Assembly (NCBI RefSeq): GCF_003024385.1
Contig: NZ_PVZN01000002.1
Location: 434,001 to 498,000, forward strand
Origin: Pseudomonas sp. BBP2017
GTDB taxonomy: Bacteria; Pseudomonadota; Gammaproteobacteria; Pseudomonadales; Pseudomonadaceae
Reading direction: 5' to 3'
Length of the DNA stretch: 64,000 nt
The position numbers were made by a program, and so were the translations under genes. The notes under the pieces were generated by a model. That model searched no databases. It was not told where the DNA came from and saw only the letters and a list, made by a program, of their open reading frames with translations. Below, in pieces: positions 1 through 8,406 of the stretch. Within the stretch, counting starts at the first letter, position 1. Each line of letters starts with the position of its first letter.

Positions 1-398
1 GCGGCTGAAACCTTTGCGCTACCTGAGGTTTCGAGCACTGCCGGAAGGGCGCTTGAGGCCTGTGTTTCCGGTCGAAACCTGTCATACAGCTTGCCAGAGC
101 CGTTTAATATGTCAAACGACTTCAGATTGCGCGGGCGAAGCTTGTCATTGCCTCGGTGCAATTATCGCTGTGCGTGCCTTGCCTGCCGGCACTGCGAGCG
201 CTAGTAGCGGTTAATTATATTTGACAGTCAGCCAGCCACTGGCCACCTATACTCTGCCCATCGGCAACAGCCTGCAGTCGTTGACCGGCATAGCGGGGCC
301 AGGGGCGCTACGCGCCCCATCGCCGGCAACGCCGGCTCCTACAGCTAACCAAGCGGAAGACAGTTGCTCCCACTGTAGGGAGCGGGCTTGCGATTGCA
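1..398. other. Gene-free left edge with REP-like sequences
   Basis: I see no convincing coding region here. The segment contains a short palindrome (GGGGCGC-TAC-GCGCCCC near 302-318), a REP-like half (about 322-344, ending in the typical CTCCTACAG) and a second half in opposite orientation (about 373-397). These lie just downstream of the leftward ABC ATPase gene, where such elements commonly sit. The first 230 bases show nothing I can name. Confidence 0.5.
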
Positions 399-1187
399 TC
401 AGTGCAAAATTTGCGCGAGGAAGCCCTTGGCCCGCGCACTCTGTGGGTTATTGAAAAACGCCTCCGGGCTGGCATCTTCAATAATCTGCCCGCCATCAAG
501 AAACAGCACCCGCTCGGCCACCTGGCGGGCAAAGCCCATTTCATGGGTGACGCAAAGCATGGTCATGCCGGTGTCCGCCAGTTTCACCAGCACATCCAGC
601 ACTTCGGCGACCATTTCCGGATCGAGTGCCGAGGTCGGCTCGTCGAACAGCATGATCTTCGGCTTCATGCACAGCGCCCGGGCAATTGCCACGCGCTGTT
701 GCTGGCCGCCAGAGAGCTGGCTGGGGTATTTATTGGCCTGGCTCTCGATGCCCACCTTGTTCAGGTAGAAGCGCGCACGCTCCTCCGCTTCCTTGCGCGA
801 CAGGCCGCGTACGCTCATCGGTGCCAGGGTGCAGTTGTCCAGCACGCTCATGTGCGGGAACAGGTTGAAGTGCTGGAACACCATGCCGATTTCACTGCGT
901 ACGTCCGCAGCCTGGCGGGTGGTCAGGGCCAGGTCAGTGTCGTTGACACGGATATGGCCTTTCTCGGCGATTTCCAGGCGGTTGATGCAGCGGATCAGTG
1001 TGGATTTGCCCGAGCCCGAAGGCCCGCACAGGACAATGCGCTCGCCTTCACGAACGTTCAGGTTGATGTCGCGCAGCACATGATAGGCGCCGTAGTGTTT
1101 GTTCAAACCCTCGATGCTGACCACGATTTTGCGCGGGTCGGCGTGCGGGGCAGGGCTGGTTGCTGCAAGGCTCAGTGAAGCGGTCAT
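399..1187 (-). CDS. Amino acid ABC transporter ATP-binding protein (D-lysine locus)
   Basis: This is a polar amino acid importer ATPase of the GlnQ/HisP type, 262 residues. Visible motifs are Walker A GPSGSGKST, the signature LSGGQQQR, and Walker B IMLFDEPTSALD followed by a switch-region histidine (CVTHEMGF). It is the last gene of a leftward unit made of an RpiR regulator, a binding protein, two permeases and an FAD dehydrogenase. The order matches the P. putida KT2440 PP_3592-PP_3597 D-lysine locus as I recall it. It would energise import of D-lysine or a related cationic amino acid. The substrate is inferred from context, not from this protein. The N-terminal ~20 residues before IVVSIEGLNKHYG are extra relative to the core fold. 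Confidence 0.9.
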   Translation of the reverse strand: MTASLSLAATSPAPHADPRKIVVSIEGLNKHYGAYHVLRDINLNVREGERIVLCGPSGSGKSTLIRCINRLEIAEKGHIRVNDTDLALTTRQAADVRSEIGMVFQHFNLFPHMSVLDNCTLAPMSVRGLSRKEAEERARFYLNKVGIESQANKYPSQLSGGQQQRVAIARALCMKPKIMLFDEPTSALDPEMVAEVLDVLVKLADTGMTMLCVTHEMGFARQVAERVLFLDGGQIIEDASPEAFFNNPQSARAKGFLAQILH

Positions 1188-1205
1188 ATTGTTATTCTCC
1201 CGCGA

Positions 1206-2462
1206 TCAATTGAAGCGTGCCGCGCTGTAGGGCGCAGGGTCGGTAAAAGTCGCCTCGCCGGTGATCATCTCGGCCAGCAGGCGGCCACTGACCGGCCCCA
1301 GCGTCAGGCCGTGATGGGCGTGGCCGAAGTTGAACCACAGGCCCTTGTGGCGTGCCGCCGGGCCGATCACCGGGCGCATGTCCGGCAGGCAAGGGCGTCG
1401 CCCCAGCCACGGCTGGGCGTCGAGGCGCTGGCCAAGGGGGAAGATCTTGCGTGCCAGGGCTTCACAACGCTTGAGTTGAATCTCGTTGGCCGCGTCGCCG
1501 CTGGCAGCGAATTCGATGCCGGTGGTCAGACGGATACCCTGGGCCATCGGCGCGAGTACATAGCCGCCCTGACCATCGCAGATCGAATGCTTGAGTTCGG
1601 CACCGTCACGGCCCTGGTAATGCAGGTGGTAGCCGCGTTTGATTTCCAGCGGAATTCGGTAGCCCAGCGGCTTGAACAGGTCAGCCGATTGCGGGCCGAG
1701 GGCGATCACCACTTCAGCTGCGGTGATCGGGCCCTGGCGGCTGTCGACCTGCCATTCACCGGCGATCTGGCGCAGGGTACGCGCATCGCCATGGATGAAC
1801 TGGCCGCCACGTTTGACGAACAGGGCTGCGTAGCCACGGGTCAGGCCGCCGGGGTTGCTGACGGTCTTGGGGTCGAGCCAGTGGATGCCACCGACCACGT
1901 TGTCGCTCAAGTCAGTTTCGCGTTGATGCAGTTGCTGGCGATCAAGCACCTCATAGCTCAGGCCGTAGGGCGCCAGGGCATGTGCATCGGCCTGGGCCTT
2001 GCTGAAGGCGGCGTCGTTGCGAAATACCTCGATCCAGCCATTGGCCTTGACCAGGTCGCCAAGCCCAGCGGCATCGATCAGCGCGTCGTGTTCTTCCACG
2101 CAGCGTTGCACCAGCGGCAACATGGCGTGAGTGGCGACCTTCAGGCCGGCAGCAGAGGAGTTCTGCCAGTACTTGAACAGCCAGGGCGCGATCTTCGGCA
2201 CATGGGTCAGGCTGTAGCGCACATCGGACTGGCGATTGAGGCCGTAGCGCAGCAGGCTCGACAGCTCCCGGGGAAAGGCATAGGGGATCACGCTGGAACG
2301 CTCGATCAGGCCGGCGTTGCCATGACTGGTGCCGCTGCCGGGCTCGTCGCGGTCGATGAGGATGACCTTGCGGCCGCGGGCCTGCAGGTGAAGGGCCGTG
2401 CTGACGCCGACGATGCCGGCGCCCAGAACGATGGTTTGACAATGCATTGGAACGGTCCTCAC
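1206..2462 (-). CDS. amaD: FAD-dependent D-amino acid dehydrogenase (AmaD-like)
   Basis: A 418-residue DadA-type flavoprotein. The N-terminus shows the dinucleotide-binding motif GAGIVG (after VL) and the second-strand acidic residue in ILIDRD. The C-terminus carries the family-typical GLWFNFGHAHHGLTLGP stretch that contacts FAD and substrate. The reaction is oxidative deamination of a D-amino acid to a 2-keto acid at the inner face of the cytoplasmic membrane, with electrons passed to the respiratory chain. In P. putida the homologue at this place was assigned to D-lysine breakdown (AmaD). It lies 9 bp after the upstream permease, inside the ABC transporter operon. The symbol rests on gene order plus family and could differ if substrate preference has shifted. 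Confidence 0.8.
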   Translation of the reverse strand: MRTVPMHCQTIVLGAGIVGVSTALHLQARGRKVILIDRDEPGSGTSHGNAGLIERSSVIPYAFPRELSSLLRYGLNRQSDVRYSLTHVPKIAPWLFKYWQNSSAAGLKVATHAMLPLVQRCVEEHDALIDAAGLGDLVKANGWIEVFRNDAAFSKAQADAHALAPYGLSYEVLDRQQLHQRETDLSDNVVGGIHWLDPKTVSNPGGLTRGYAALFVKRGGQFIHGDARTLRQIAGEWQVDSRQGPITAAEVVIALGPQSADLFKPLGYRIPLEIKRGYHLHYQGRDGAELKHSICDGQGGYVLAPMAQGIRLTTGIEFAASGDAANEIQLKRCEALARKIFPLGQRLDAQPWLGRRPCLPDMRPVIGPAARHKGLWFNFGHAHHGLTLGPVSGRLLAEMITGEATFTDPAPYSAARFN

Positions 2463-2471
2463 AGCAGGCTA

Positions 2472-3182
2472 TCAGTGCAGGTGGCGGCCCAGTCGGGCTT
2501 CTATGTGTTTCAGGCTGCGGCGCACGATCTCGACGATCAGCAGGTAGAGCACGGCGGCCCACAGGTAGATCTGGAAATCGAAACTGCGCGAGAAGGCCAA
2601 CTTGGTCACGCCCATCAGGTCGTAGATGGTCACCAGCGAGGCGATCGCGCTGGCCTTGATCATCAGGATCAGTTCGTTGCCCAGCGGGCCGATGGCGACG
2701 ATCATCGATTGCGGCAGGATGACCTTGAAGAAGGTGGTCGAACGCTTAAGGCTCAGGGCCTTGGCGGCTTCATATTGGCCGGGGGCGACTGCCAGCAGGG
2801 CGCCACGGAAGATCTCCGCCTGGTAGGCGGCGGTGTTGAGGACGAAGGCCAGCAGCGTGCAGTACCAGGCTTCACGAAAGAACCACCACATCCCCACGTC
2901 CTGCCAGAAGCCCTTGAGCGAGCCCAGTCCGTAGTACAGCAAGAACAGTTGGGCCAGCAGTGGCGAGCCGCGGAAGAAGTAGATGTAGCCGGCGCTCAGA
3001 CGCTGCAACAGCAGGCTGTTGGACAAGCGCGCCAAGGCCAGCAGCATGCCGAGCAGGGCACCAAGGGTGAAGGAAATCGCCACCAGCTTGCCGGTAACCA
3101 GCAGGCCATCGATAAAGCGCGGGCCGTAGCGTTCCAGCAGGTCGGGATCGAGGACCAGTGCCAACAGTTGATCGAAACTCAT
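2472..3182 (-). CDS. Amino acid ABC transporter permease (second)
   Basis: A 236-residue HisM/GlnP-type inner-membrane permease. It contains about five hydrophobic segments and the EAA-type loop that docks on the ATPase (QYEAAKALSLKRSTTFFKVILPQ). It overlaps the preceding permease gene by 4 bp (ATGA), so the two are translationally coupled and presumably form a heterodimer. The downstream dehydrogenase begins 9 bp later. Confidence 0.9.
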   Translation of the reverse strand: MSFDQLLALVLDPDLLERYGPRFIDGLLVTGKLVAISFTLGALLGMLLALARLSNSLLLQRLSAGYIYFFRGSPLLAQLFLLYYGLGSLKGFWQDVGMWWFFREAWYCTLLAFVLNTAAYQAEIFRGALLAVAPGQYEAAKALSLKRSTTFFKVILPQSMIVAIGPLGNELILMIKASAIASLVTIYDLMGVTKLAFSRSFDFQIYLWAAVLYLLIVEIVRRSLKHIEARLGRHLH

Positions 3183-3925
3183 GTCCGGGCACTCCGCAGA
3201 TGGCGACTGAAGTACTGCTCAATGAAGACAAACACCCGTCCCGACAAGGCCGAGAACAGCAGGTAACCGAGGCAGGCCACGCCATAGAAGAACATCGGTT
3301 CCTTGGTCACGCTGACCGCGAGGTTAGTCTGGCGCATCAGGTCGACCAGGGAGATGGTCGACACCAGCGAGGTGTCCTTGAGCAGTGACAGCCAGTTGTT
3401 CGACAGGCCCGGCATGGCAATGCGCACCAGTTGCGGGAAGATCACCTTGCGAAAGGTCGTGGCCTTGCTCAGGCCCAGGGCCTGGGAGGCTTCGTACTGG
3501 CCTTTGGCTACGGTCTTGAATGCGCCGAGCCAGATTTCGCTGGAGAACGCGGCAAATACTAGGCTGAAGGCGATCATTGCGGCCAGGAACGTGTTGATCA
3601 GCACTTCGCCTTCATAACCCATGGCCGCGAGGATTTTCTGCGCGGCGATCTGGCAGCCGTAGTAGATGATCAACAGTGTCAGCAGCTCAGGCAGGCCGCG
3701 GAACACTGTAGAAAAGACGGTCGCCACGGCGCGTGGAAAGCGCTTGTGCGAGCGCGCCATCAAGGCCACGCCCAGACCGAGGGGCAAGCCGATGGGCAGG
3801 CAGGCCAGGGCCAGGGAGATGGTCACCAGCGCGCCGGCCAGCAGGGCCTGGCCCCAGCCGCCGCTGGCGAAAGATAACAGGGACAGTTGTTCGAGCATGG
3901 GCGGACCCTCTTGCAAGACAGACAC
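3179..3925 (-). CDS. Amino acid ABC transporter permease (first)
   Basis: A 248-residue permease of the HisQ/GlnP type with an EAA loop (QYEASQALGLSKATTFRKVIFPQ), paired with the 236-residue permease through a 4-bp overlap. It is separated from the upstream binding-protein gene by 111 bp holding a REP inverted pair. Such a pair may stabilise the upstream part of the message and raise binding-protein dosage over permease. The start is the first ATG of the frame. Confidence 0.9.
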   Translation of the reverse strand: MSVLQEGPPMLEQLSLLSFASGGWGQALLAGALVTISLALACLPIGLPLGLGVALMARSHKRFPRAVATVFSTVFRGLPELLTLLIIYYGCQIAAQKILAAMGYEGEVLINTFLAAMIAFSLVFAAFSSEIWLGAFKTVAKGQYEASQALGLSKATTFRKVIFPQLVRIAMPGLSNNWLSLLKDTSLVSTISLVDLMRQTNLAVSVTKEPMFFYGVACLGYLLFSALSGRVFVFIEQYFSRHLRSART

Positions 3926-3931
3926 GCACCC

Positions 3932-4020
3932 CTGTAGGAGCCGGCCTTGCCGGCGATAGCATCGACGCGGTGTCAGTCAATCCGCGGCGTCTGCATCGCT
4001 GGCAAGGCCAGCTCCTACAA
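3932..4020. repeat. REP inverted pair (BIME-like)
   Basis: Two oppositely oriented REP sequences: CTGTAGGAGCCGGCCTTGCC at 3932 onward, and the reverse form ending GGCCAGCTCCTACAA at about 4005-4020. They lie between the binding-protein and permease genes within an operon. Confidence 0.85.
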
Positions 4021-4036
4021 GTGGCCTGGGCCAGGA

Positions 4037-4795
4037 TTACTGATAGATATCGAAGTCGAAGTAACGACTGGCGATCTTCTGGTAGGTGCCGTTGGCGACG
4101 ATCTCGTCCAACGCCTTGTTCAGGCGCTCGCGCAACGCTTCGTCTTCTTTGCGCACGGCAATCGAAGCATCGGCCTTGGTGCCGTTGACGTCGCCGAGGA
4201 TCTTGCAGCAGTCCTTGCCAGCCTTGCCCAGCCATTCGGCCAGCGGGAACTTGTCGGCAATCACCCCGTCCAGACGCCCGGCGGCGAGGTCGGCGTTGGC
4301 TTCATCGAGGGTCGGGTAGAGTTTGACGTCGGCACCGGCCTTGCCATAGACGTCTTCGGCGTAGATCGCCTGAGTCGAGGAGGATTGCGCACCGACGGTG
4401 TAACCCTTGAAGTCAGTCTGTGCGTCGGTGATCTCGCTGTCCTTGGCCACCGCTACCGACAGCGGCGTCTTGTAGTAGTGGTTGGTGAAAGCGATTTTCT
4501 TGCGGCGCTCTTCAGTGTTGATCATCGACGCCACTACGGCGTCGTACTTCTTCGCCATCAAGGCCGGGATAATGCCTTCCCAGTCCTGGGCAACCAGGGT
4601 GCATTCGACTTTCATCTGCTCGCACAAGGCCTTGGTGATGTCGACATCAAAGCCGTGCAGCTGGTTATCCGAATCGACATAGTTGAACGGCGGGTAAGCG
4701 CCTTCGGTAGCAATTTTCAGGGTTTCAGCCTGAGCCATGGTTGCGCCGGCGAGCAGCAGGGCGCACGCACCTGCAAAGCGGATAACGGGTTTCAT
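4037..4795 (-). CDS. Periplasmic amino acid-binding protein
   Basis: Solute-binding protein family 3 (bac_SBP_3). I start it at the ATG at 4795 rather than at the upstream extension: MKPVIRFAGACALLLAGATMAQA is a clean Sec signal peptide, and a GAGGTG ribosome site lies 6 nt upstream. The mature part begins ETLKIATEGAYPPFNY and carries the usual substrate-contact region DFKGYTVGAQSSSTQAIYAEDV. It is 252 residues, normal for the family. It is the periplasmic receptor of the adjacent importer; a cationic D-amino acid such as D-lysine is inferred from the locus. Two cysteines in tandem (KDCCKILGD) near residue 196 resemble the disulfide region of lysine/arginine/ornithine binding proteins. Confidence 0.88.
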   Translation of the reverse strand: MKPVIRFAGACALLLAGATMAQAETLKIATEGAYPPFNYVDSDNQLHGFDVDITKALCEQMKVECTLVAQDWEGIIPALMAKKYDAVVASMINTEERRKKIAFTNHYYKTPLSVAVAKDSEITDAQTDFKGYTVGAQSSSTQAIYAEDVYGKAGADVKLYPTLDEANADLAAGRLDGVIADKFPLAEWLGKAGKDCCKILGDVNGTKADASIAVRKEDEALRERLNKALDEIVANGTYQKIASRYFDFDIYQ

Positions 4796-4826
4796 GTCAC
4801 ACCTCGATCTGTTATTTGCACTCTTG

Positions 4827-5696
4827 CTATTGTTTGCTCGCTGACGTGTAGCCAACGAATTCATTGTGTAGAGCGGCAGTTGCTTCCAAGCGCTTTTCAA
4901 CATCCGGTCCAAGCTTCTTGCAGACCTCGTTGACCATCAGGTGTACCCACGACAGCATCGTCGCGGTGGACTCCCAGAACAGATTGAATTCGGTGGGGAT
5001 GCGAAACACCTCATTGGCGTTGGCATCGGCCCAGTCACAGAAAGTGTCGGTAACCAGTGTTACCGGGATGCCCGCCTCATGTGCCTTGCGGCACAGGTTC
5101 AGGGCATGGCGCGAGTAGCGCCGCGCTTCGAATACCACCAGGGCACAGTCGGCCGGGTCGCTGAGCAACACCTCGCCGAAATGCCCGGCGCTACCATCGA
5201 CCACCTGCACACCGTCGCGCAGGTATTGCAGCAGGTGGGCCATGCATTGGGCGATGCCGCGCTCGGTCTGAAACCCCGCGACAAACACCTTGCGCCGCTG
5301 GGCCAGGCGCTGGCTGACCACTTCCCAGGCCGGGGTGCGGCTGTATTCGTAGACCCGTACCAGCGCGCCGACTTCCTGTTCGAGGCTGCGGGCCAAGCCA
5401 GCGGCATCTTTACCATGCTGTTGGCGGAATTCTTGCAAACGATCACCGACCAGCCAGGGACCATCGCCCAGGTCGTCCTTGAGGTCGTGTTTGAGCGCCT
5501 TGAGGTGTTCGTAACCCAGGGCCCGGCAGAAACGCCCGACACTCGATTCGCTGACGCCGATTTTTGCCGCCAGGCTCGCCGAGGTTTCGAACGGCAGGTC
5601 GGTGAAGTTGGCAAGCATGTAGCTGGCGATCTTGCGCCCGGAAGCCGCGGCACTGTGCAGGCTGTGTTCCAGGCGTTGTTTGATCGGTTGGCTCAC
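4827..5696 (-). CDS. MurR/RpiR-family transcriptional regulator
   Basis: A 289-residue regulator. The N-terminal ~80 residues form the RpiR helix-turn-helix (SLAAKIGVSESSVGRFCRALGYEHLKALKHDL). The rest is a SIS domain, here probably sensing an amino acid or imine rather than a sugar phosphate. It is the first gene of the leftward D-lysine transport unit (31 bp before the binding-protein start) and diverges from dpkA. Two inverted repeats in the 148-bp divergent region are candidate operators, one of them overlapping the likely promoter of this gene, which suggests autoregulation. P. putida KT2440 has an RpiR gene at the same position. Confidence 0.88.
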   Translation of the reverse strand: MSQPIKQRLEHSLHSAAASGRKIASYMLANFTDLPFETSASLAAKIGVSESSVGRFCRALGYEHLKALKHDLKDDLGDGPWLVGDRLQEFRQQHGKDAAGLARSLEQEVGALVRVYEYSRTPAWEVVSQRLAQRRKVFVAGFQTERGIAQCMAHLLQYLRDGVQVVDGSAGHFGEVLLSDPADCALVVFEARRYSRHALNLCRKAHEAGIPVTLVTDTFCDWADANANEVFRIPTEFNLFWESTATMLSWVHLMVNEVCKKLGPDVEKRLEATAALHNEFVGYTSASKQ

Positions 5697-5726
5697 GGCG
5701 ATTCTCGAAGGCGGTTGTGCGTTGAA

Positions 5727-5748
5727 ACAGAAAATGAATGTTTTCTGT
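5727..5748. promoter_or_regulatory. Candidate RpiR operator, inverted repeat 1
   Basis: A perfect 8-bp inverted repeat, ACAGAAAA-N6-TTTTCTGT, 31 bp upstream of the rpiR-type start. On the leftward strand it falls over a plausible -10 placed 17 nt from a TTGACT hexamer. Operator function is inferred from position and symmetry only. Confidence 0.5.
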
Positions 5749-5754
5749 CATCAA

Positions 5755-5779
5755 GTCAACATTTGACAGTTTGCTGTCA
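5755..5779. promoter_or_regulatory. Candidate RpiR operator, inverted repeat 2
   Basis: Two overlapping perfect inverted repeats, GTCAA-CAT-TTGAC (5755-5767) and TGACAG-TTTG-CTGTCA (5764-5779), lie 66 bp before dpkA. A TTGACA hexamer at 5763 could be a rightward -35. They are likely regulatory sites shared by the divergent units. Confidence 0.45.
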
Positions 5780-5844
5780 CAAGAGGAAAGTTTCGCCATT
5801 GCTCATCGCTGTCGCCCATTCCAAATCCAATAAGGGAGCTTCAG

Positions 5845-6870
5845 ATGTCCGTACGCCCCGACACTGCTGTCGCGCATATTGCTTTTGCCGAGCTGCAGGC
5901 CTTGTTGCAGCGCATTTTTGTTCGTCATGGCACCAGTGAAGCGGTGGCCCGTGCCCTGGCTTTCAACTGCGCCAGTGCCCAGCGCGATGGCGCCCACAGT
6001 CATGGCGTGTTCCGCATTCCCGGTTACGTTTCGACCCTGGCCAGTGGCTGGGTCGATGGCATGGCCGTGCCTGAGGTGGTCGATGTCGCCAGTGGTTACG
6101 TGCGCGTTGACGCCAGGGGCGGTTTTGCCCAGCCGGCACTGGCCGCCGCTCGTGAGCTGTTGGTGGGAAAGGCCCGCAGTGCCGGGATCGCCGTGCTGGC
6201 AATCCATAACTCGCACCATTTCGCGGCCCTGTGGCCGGATGTCGAGCCCTTCGCCGATGAAGGCCTGGTGGCCTTGAGTGTGGTCAACAGCATGACCTGC
6301 GTGGTGCCGCATGGCGCGCGGCAGCCGTTGTTCGGCACCAACCCGATTGCCTTTGCCGCGCCTTGTGCCGGTAGTGACCCGATTGTTTTCGACATGGCCA
6401 CCAGCGCCATGGCCCACGGTGATGTGCAGATCGCGGCGCGCAAAGGCGAGCAACTGCCCGATGGCATCGGTGTCGACAGTCAGGGCGAGCCGACCCGTGA
6501 CCCGCAGAAAATTCTCGACGGCGGTGCACTGCTGCCGTTTGGCGGGCACAAGGGCTCGGCTTTGTCGATGATGGTCGAATTACTGGCCGCGGCGCTGACC
6601 GGTGGGCATTTTTCCTGGGAGTTCGACTGGTCGCAGCACCCGGGGGCGAAAACGCCGTGGACCGGGCAACTGATTATCGTGATCGATCCAGGCAAGGCTG
6701 AAGGTAATCGCTTTGCCGAGCGCAGCCATGAGCTGGTACGGCAGATGCAATCGGTAGGCCTGCAGCGGATGCCGGGGGAGCGGCGTTATCGCGAGCGCGA
6801 ACTGTCGGCTCGGCAGGGAGTGACAGTGACTGCGCAGGAACTGGAGCAGTTGCAGGCGTTGGCTCAGTAA
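5845..6870 (+). CDS. dpkA: Delta1-piperideine-2-carboxylate / pyrroline-2-carboxylate reductase
   Basis: A 341-residue member of the malate/L-lactate (Ldh_2) dehydrogenase family, whose Pseudomonas member DpkA reduces the cyclic imine of D-lysine deamination to L-pipecolate with NADPH. Family landmarks are visible: DGAHSHGVFRIPGYV near the N-terminus (substrate histidine), NSHHFAALWPDVEPFADEGL, and the LPFGGHKGSALSMMVELLA segment. The product feeds pipecolate oxidation to 2-aminoadipate. It is divergent from the RpiR gene and followed by amaC. A TAAGGGAG ribosome site lies 6 nt upstream of the ATG. Confidence 0.88.
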   Translation: MSVRPDTAVAHIAFAELQALLQRIFVRHGTSEAVARALAFNCASAQRDGAHSHGVFRIPGYVSTLASGWVDGMAVPEVVDVASGYVRVDARGGFAQPALAAARELLVGKARSAGIAVLAIHNSHHFAALWPDVEPFADEGLVALSVVNSMTCVVPHGARQPLFGTNPIAFAAPCAGSDPIVFDMATSAMAHGDVQIAARKGEQLPDGIGVDSQGEPTRDPQKILDGGALLPFGGHKGSALSMMVELLAAALTGGHFSWEFDWSQHPGAKTPWTGQLIIVIDPGKAEGNRFAERSHELVRQMQSVGLQRMPGERRYRERELSARQGVTVTAQELEQLQALAQ

Positions 6871-6995
6871 AAAGTCAGCGCTGTGCATCCATGCACTAAT
6901 CAGTTGCAGCATCGGTCATGTTCCTTCACCTCAGGTACAGGTATCCTCGACGCAGCATTTAGTCCGAACTGCCCAGACCCAAGGAGCTGCACGCT

Positions 6996-8189
6996 GTGTT
7001 CAAACATGTCGATGCCTATGCCGGCGACCCGATTCTGTCCCTGATGGAAACCTTCAAGGCCGACCCACGCGCCAACAAGGTCAACCTGAGTATCGGTCTG
7101 TATTACGACGCCGCAGGCGTGGTGCCGCAACTGGCCGCGGTCGGCGAAGCTGAAAAGCGCATGGCCGGCCAGCCACATGAAGCCTCTTTGTACCTGCCGA
7201 TGGAAGGTCTGAACAGCTACCGCCAGGCGATCCAGGTGCTGCTGTTTGGCACAGATCACCCGGCGGTGCAGGGCGGTCGCGTGGCCACAGTACAGACCGT
7301 TGGTGGCTCTGGCGCGCTGAAAGTCGGTGCCGACTTTCTCAAGCGTTACTTCCCCGAATCGCAGGTGTGGGTCAGCAATCCGACCTGGGACAACCACCGG
7401 GCGATCTTTGAAGGTGCCGGGTTCAAGGTCAACACCTACCCGTACTTTGACCCGAGCACGCGTGGCCTGGACTTCGACGGTATGCTCGCGAGCCTGCAGG
7501 GCCTGGCGGCCAACAGCATCGTGCTGCTGCACCCATGCTGCCACAACCCGACCGGTGTCGACCTGAGTCAGGCGCAATGGCAACAGGTGATCGAGGTAGT
7601 CAAGGCGCGCAGCCTGATTCCGTTCCTCGATATCGCCTATCAGGGCTTCGGTGAAGGCCTGGTCGAGGATGCCTACGCTATCCGCGAAGTGGCGCGTGCC
7701 GGTGTGCCGTGCCTGGTGAGCAACTCGTTCTCGAAGATCTTCTCGCTGTATGGCGAGCGGGTAGGGGGGCTGTCGGTGGTCTGCGACGATGCCGACACTG
7801 CGCAGAGCGTACTCGGCCAGCTCAAGGCCACGGTGCGCCGCAACTACTCCAGCCCACCGAACTTCGGTGCGCAACTGGTGGCCGCAGTGCTGGGCGATGC
7901 GGTGCTCAATGCCCAGTGGGCCGCTGAAGTGGAGCAGATGCGCCTGCGCATTCTCGACATGCGTCAGGGGCTGGTCGATGCCCTGGCGGTGCTGCTGCCG
8001 GGTCAGGACTTCCAGTTCTTCCTGAGCCAGCGCGGGATGTTCAGCTACACCGGTTTGAGCGTCGCGCAGGTCCGTCGCCTGCGTGACGAGTTCGGCGTGT
8101 ACCTGATCGACAGCGGTCGGGTGTGCATGTCCGGGCTGCGTCCGGACAACCTGCAGCAGGTGGCTGAGGCGATTGCGGCGGTTCAGTAA
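6996..8189 (+). CDS. amaC: Aromatic/D-lysine aminotransferase (AmaC-like)
   Basis: A class I PLP aminotransferase, 397 residues, of the TyrB/AspC subgroup. It has a GTG start with AAGGAG 10 nt upstream. The PLP lysine is K247 in [16 protein letters not shown], the signature of aspartate/tyrosine aminotransferases. The asparagine region [11 protein letters not shown] and the C-terminal substrate arginine region are also visible. In P. putida the gene next to dpkA was assigned as a D-lysine aminotransferase forming the imine that DpkA reduces. From sequence alone it could equally be called an aromatic amino acid aminotransferase, so the D-lysine role is by locus. Confidence 0.82.
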   Translation: MFKHVDAYAGDPILSLMETFKADPRANKVNLSIGLYYDAAGVVPQLAAVGEAEKRMAGQPHEASLYLPMEGLNSYRQAIQVLLFGTDHPAVQGGRVATVQTVGGSGALKVGADFLKRYFPESQVWVSNPTWDNHRAIFEGAGFKVNTYPYFDPSTRGLDFDGMLASLQGLAANSIVLLHPCCHNPTGVDLSQAQWQQVIEVVKARSLIPFLDIAYQGFGEGLVEDAYAIREVARAGVPCLVSNSFSKIFSLYGERVGGLSVVCDDADTAQSVLGQLKATVRRNYSSPPNFGAQLVAAVLGDAVLNAQWAAEVEQMRLRILDMRQGLVDALAVLLPGQDFQFFLSQRGMFSYTGLSVAQVRRLRDEFGVYLIDSGRVCMSGLRPDNLQQVAEAIAAVQ

Positions 8190-8200
8190 CAAACCCTGAA

Positions 8201-8247
8201 CGCGGGGCAAGCCCGCTCCTGCACTGTGGGAGCGGGCTTGCCCCGCG
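8201..8247. repeat. REP inverted pair, 19-bp perfect arms
   Basis: CGCGGGGCAAGCCCGCTCC at 8201-8219 and its exact reverse complement at 8229-8247, directly after amaC. It may double as a transcript-stabilising or terminating hairpin. Confidence 0.85.
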
Positions 8248-8406
8248 ATGCTTTTGTAAAAGGTGCAACCGCTCCTCGGTCAGGGCTTTGCAAGTGCAAC
8301 CAATCGGCGCACAATCGCGCCCCTCTTTGTATGGCTGAGGGGTGGTGATGCGTCTGTTTCGCCACTCTCAGCCCTGTTGCAGTCTTGCGAGTGGAGTTGC
8401 ACCCGG

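Noticed and set aside
1311-3266. Long rightward open frame (651 codons) across amaD and the permease genes
   Set aside because: It is antisense to well-supported genes and has no family features; such frames are common in high-GC third-codon bias.
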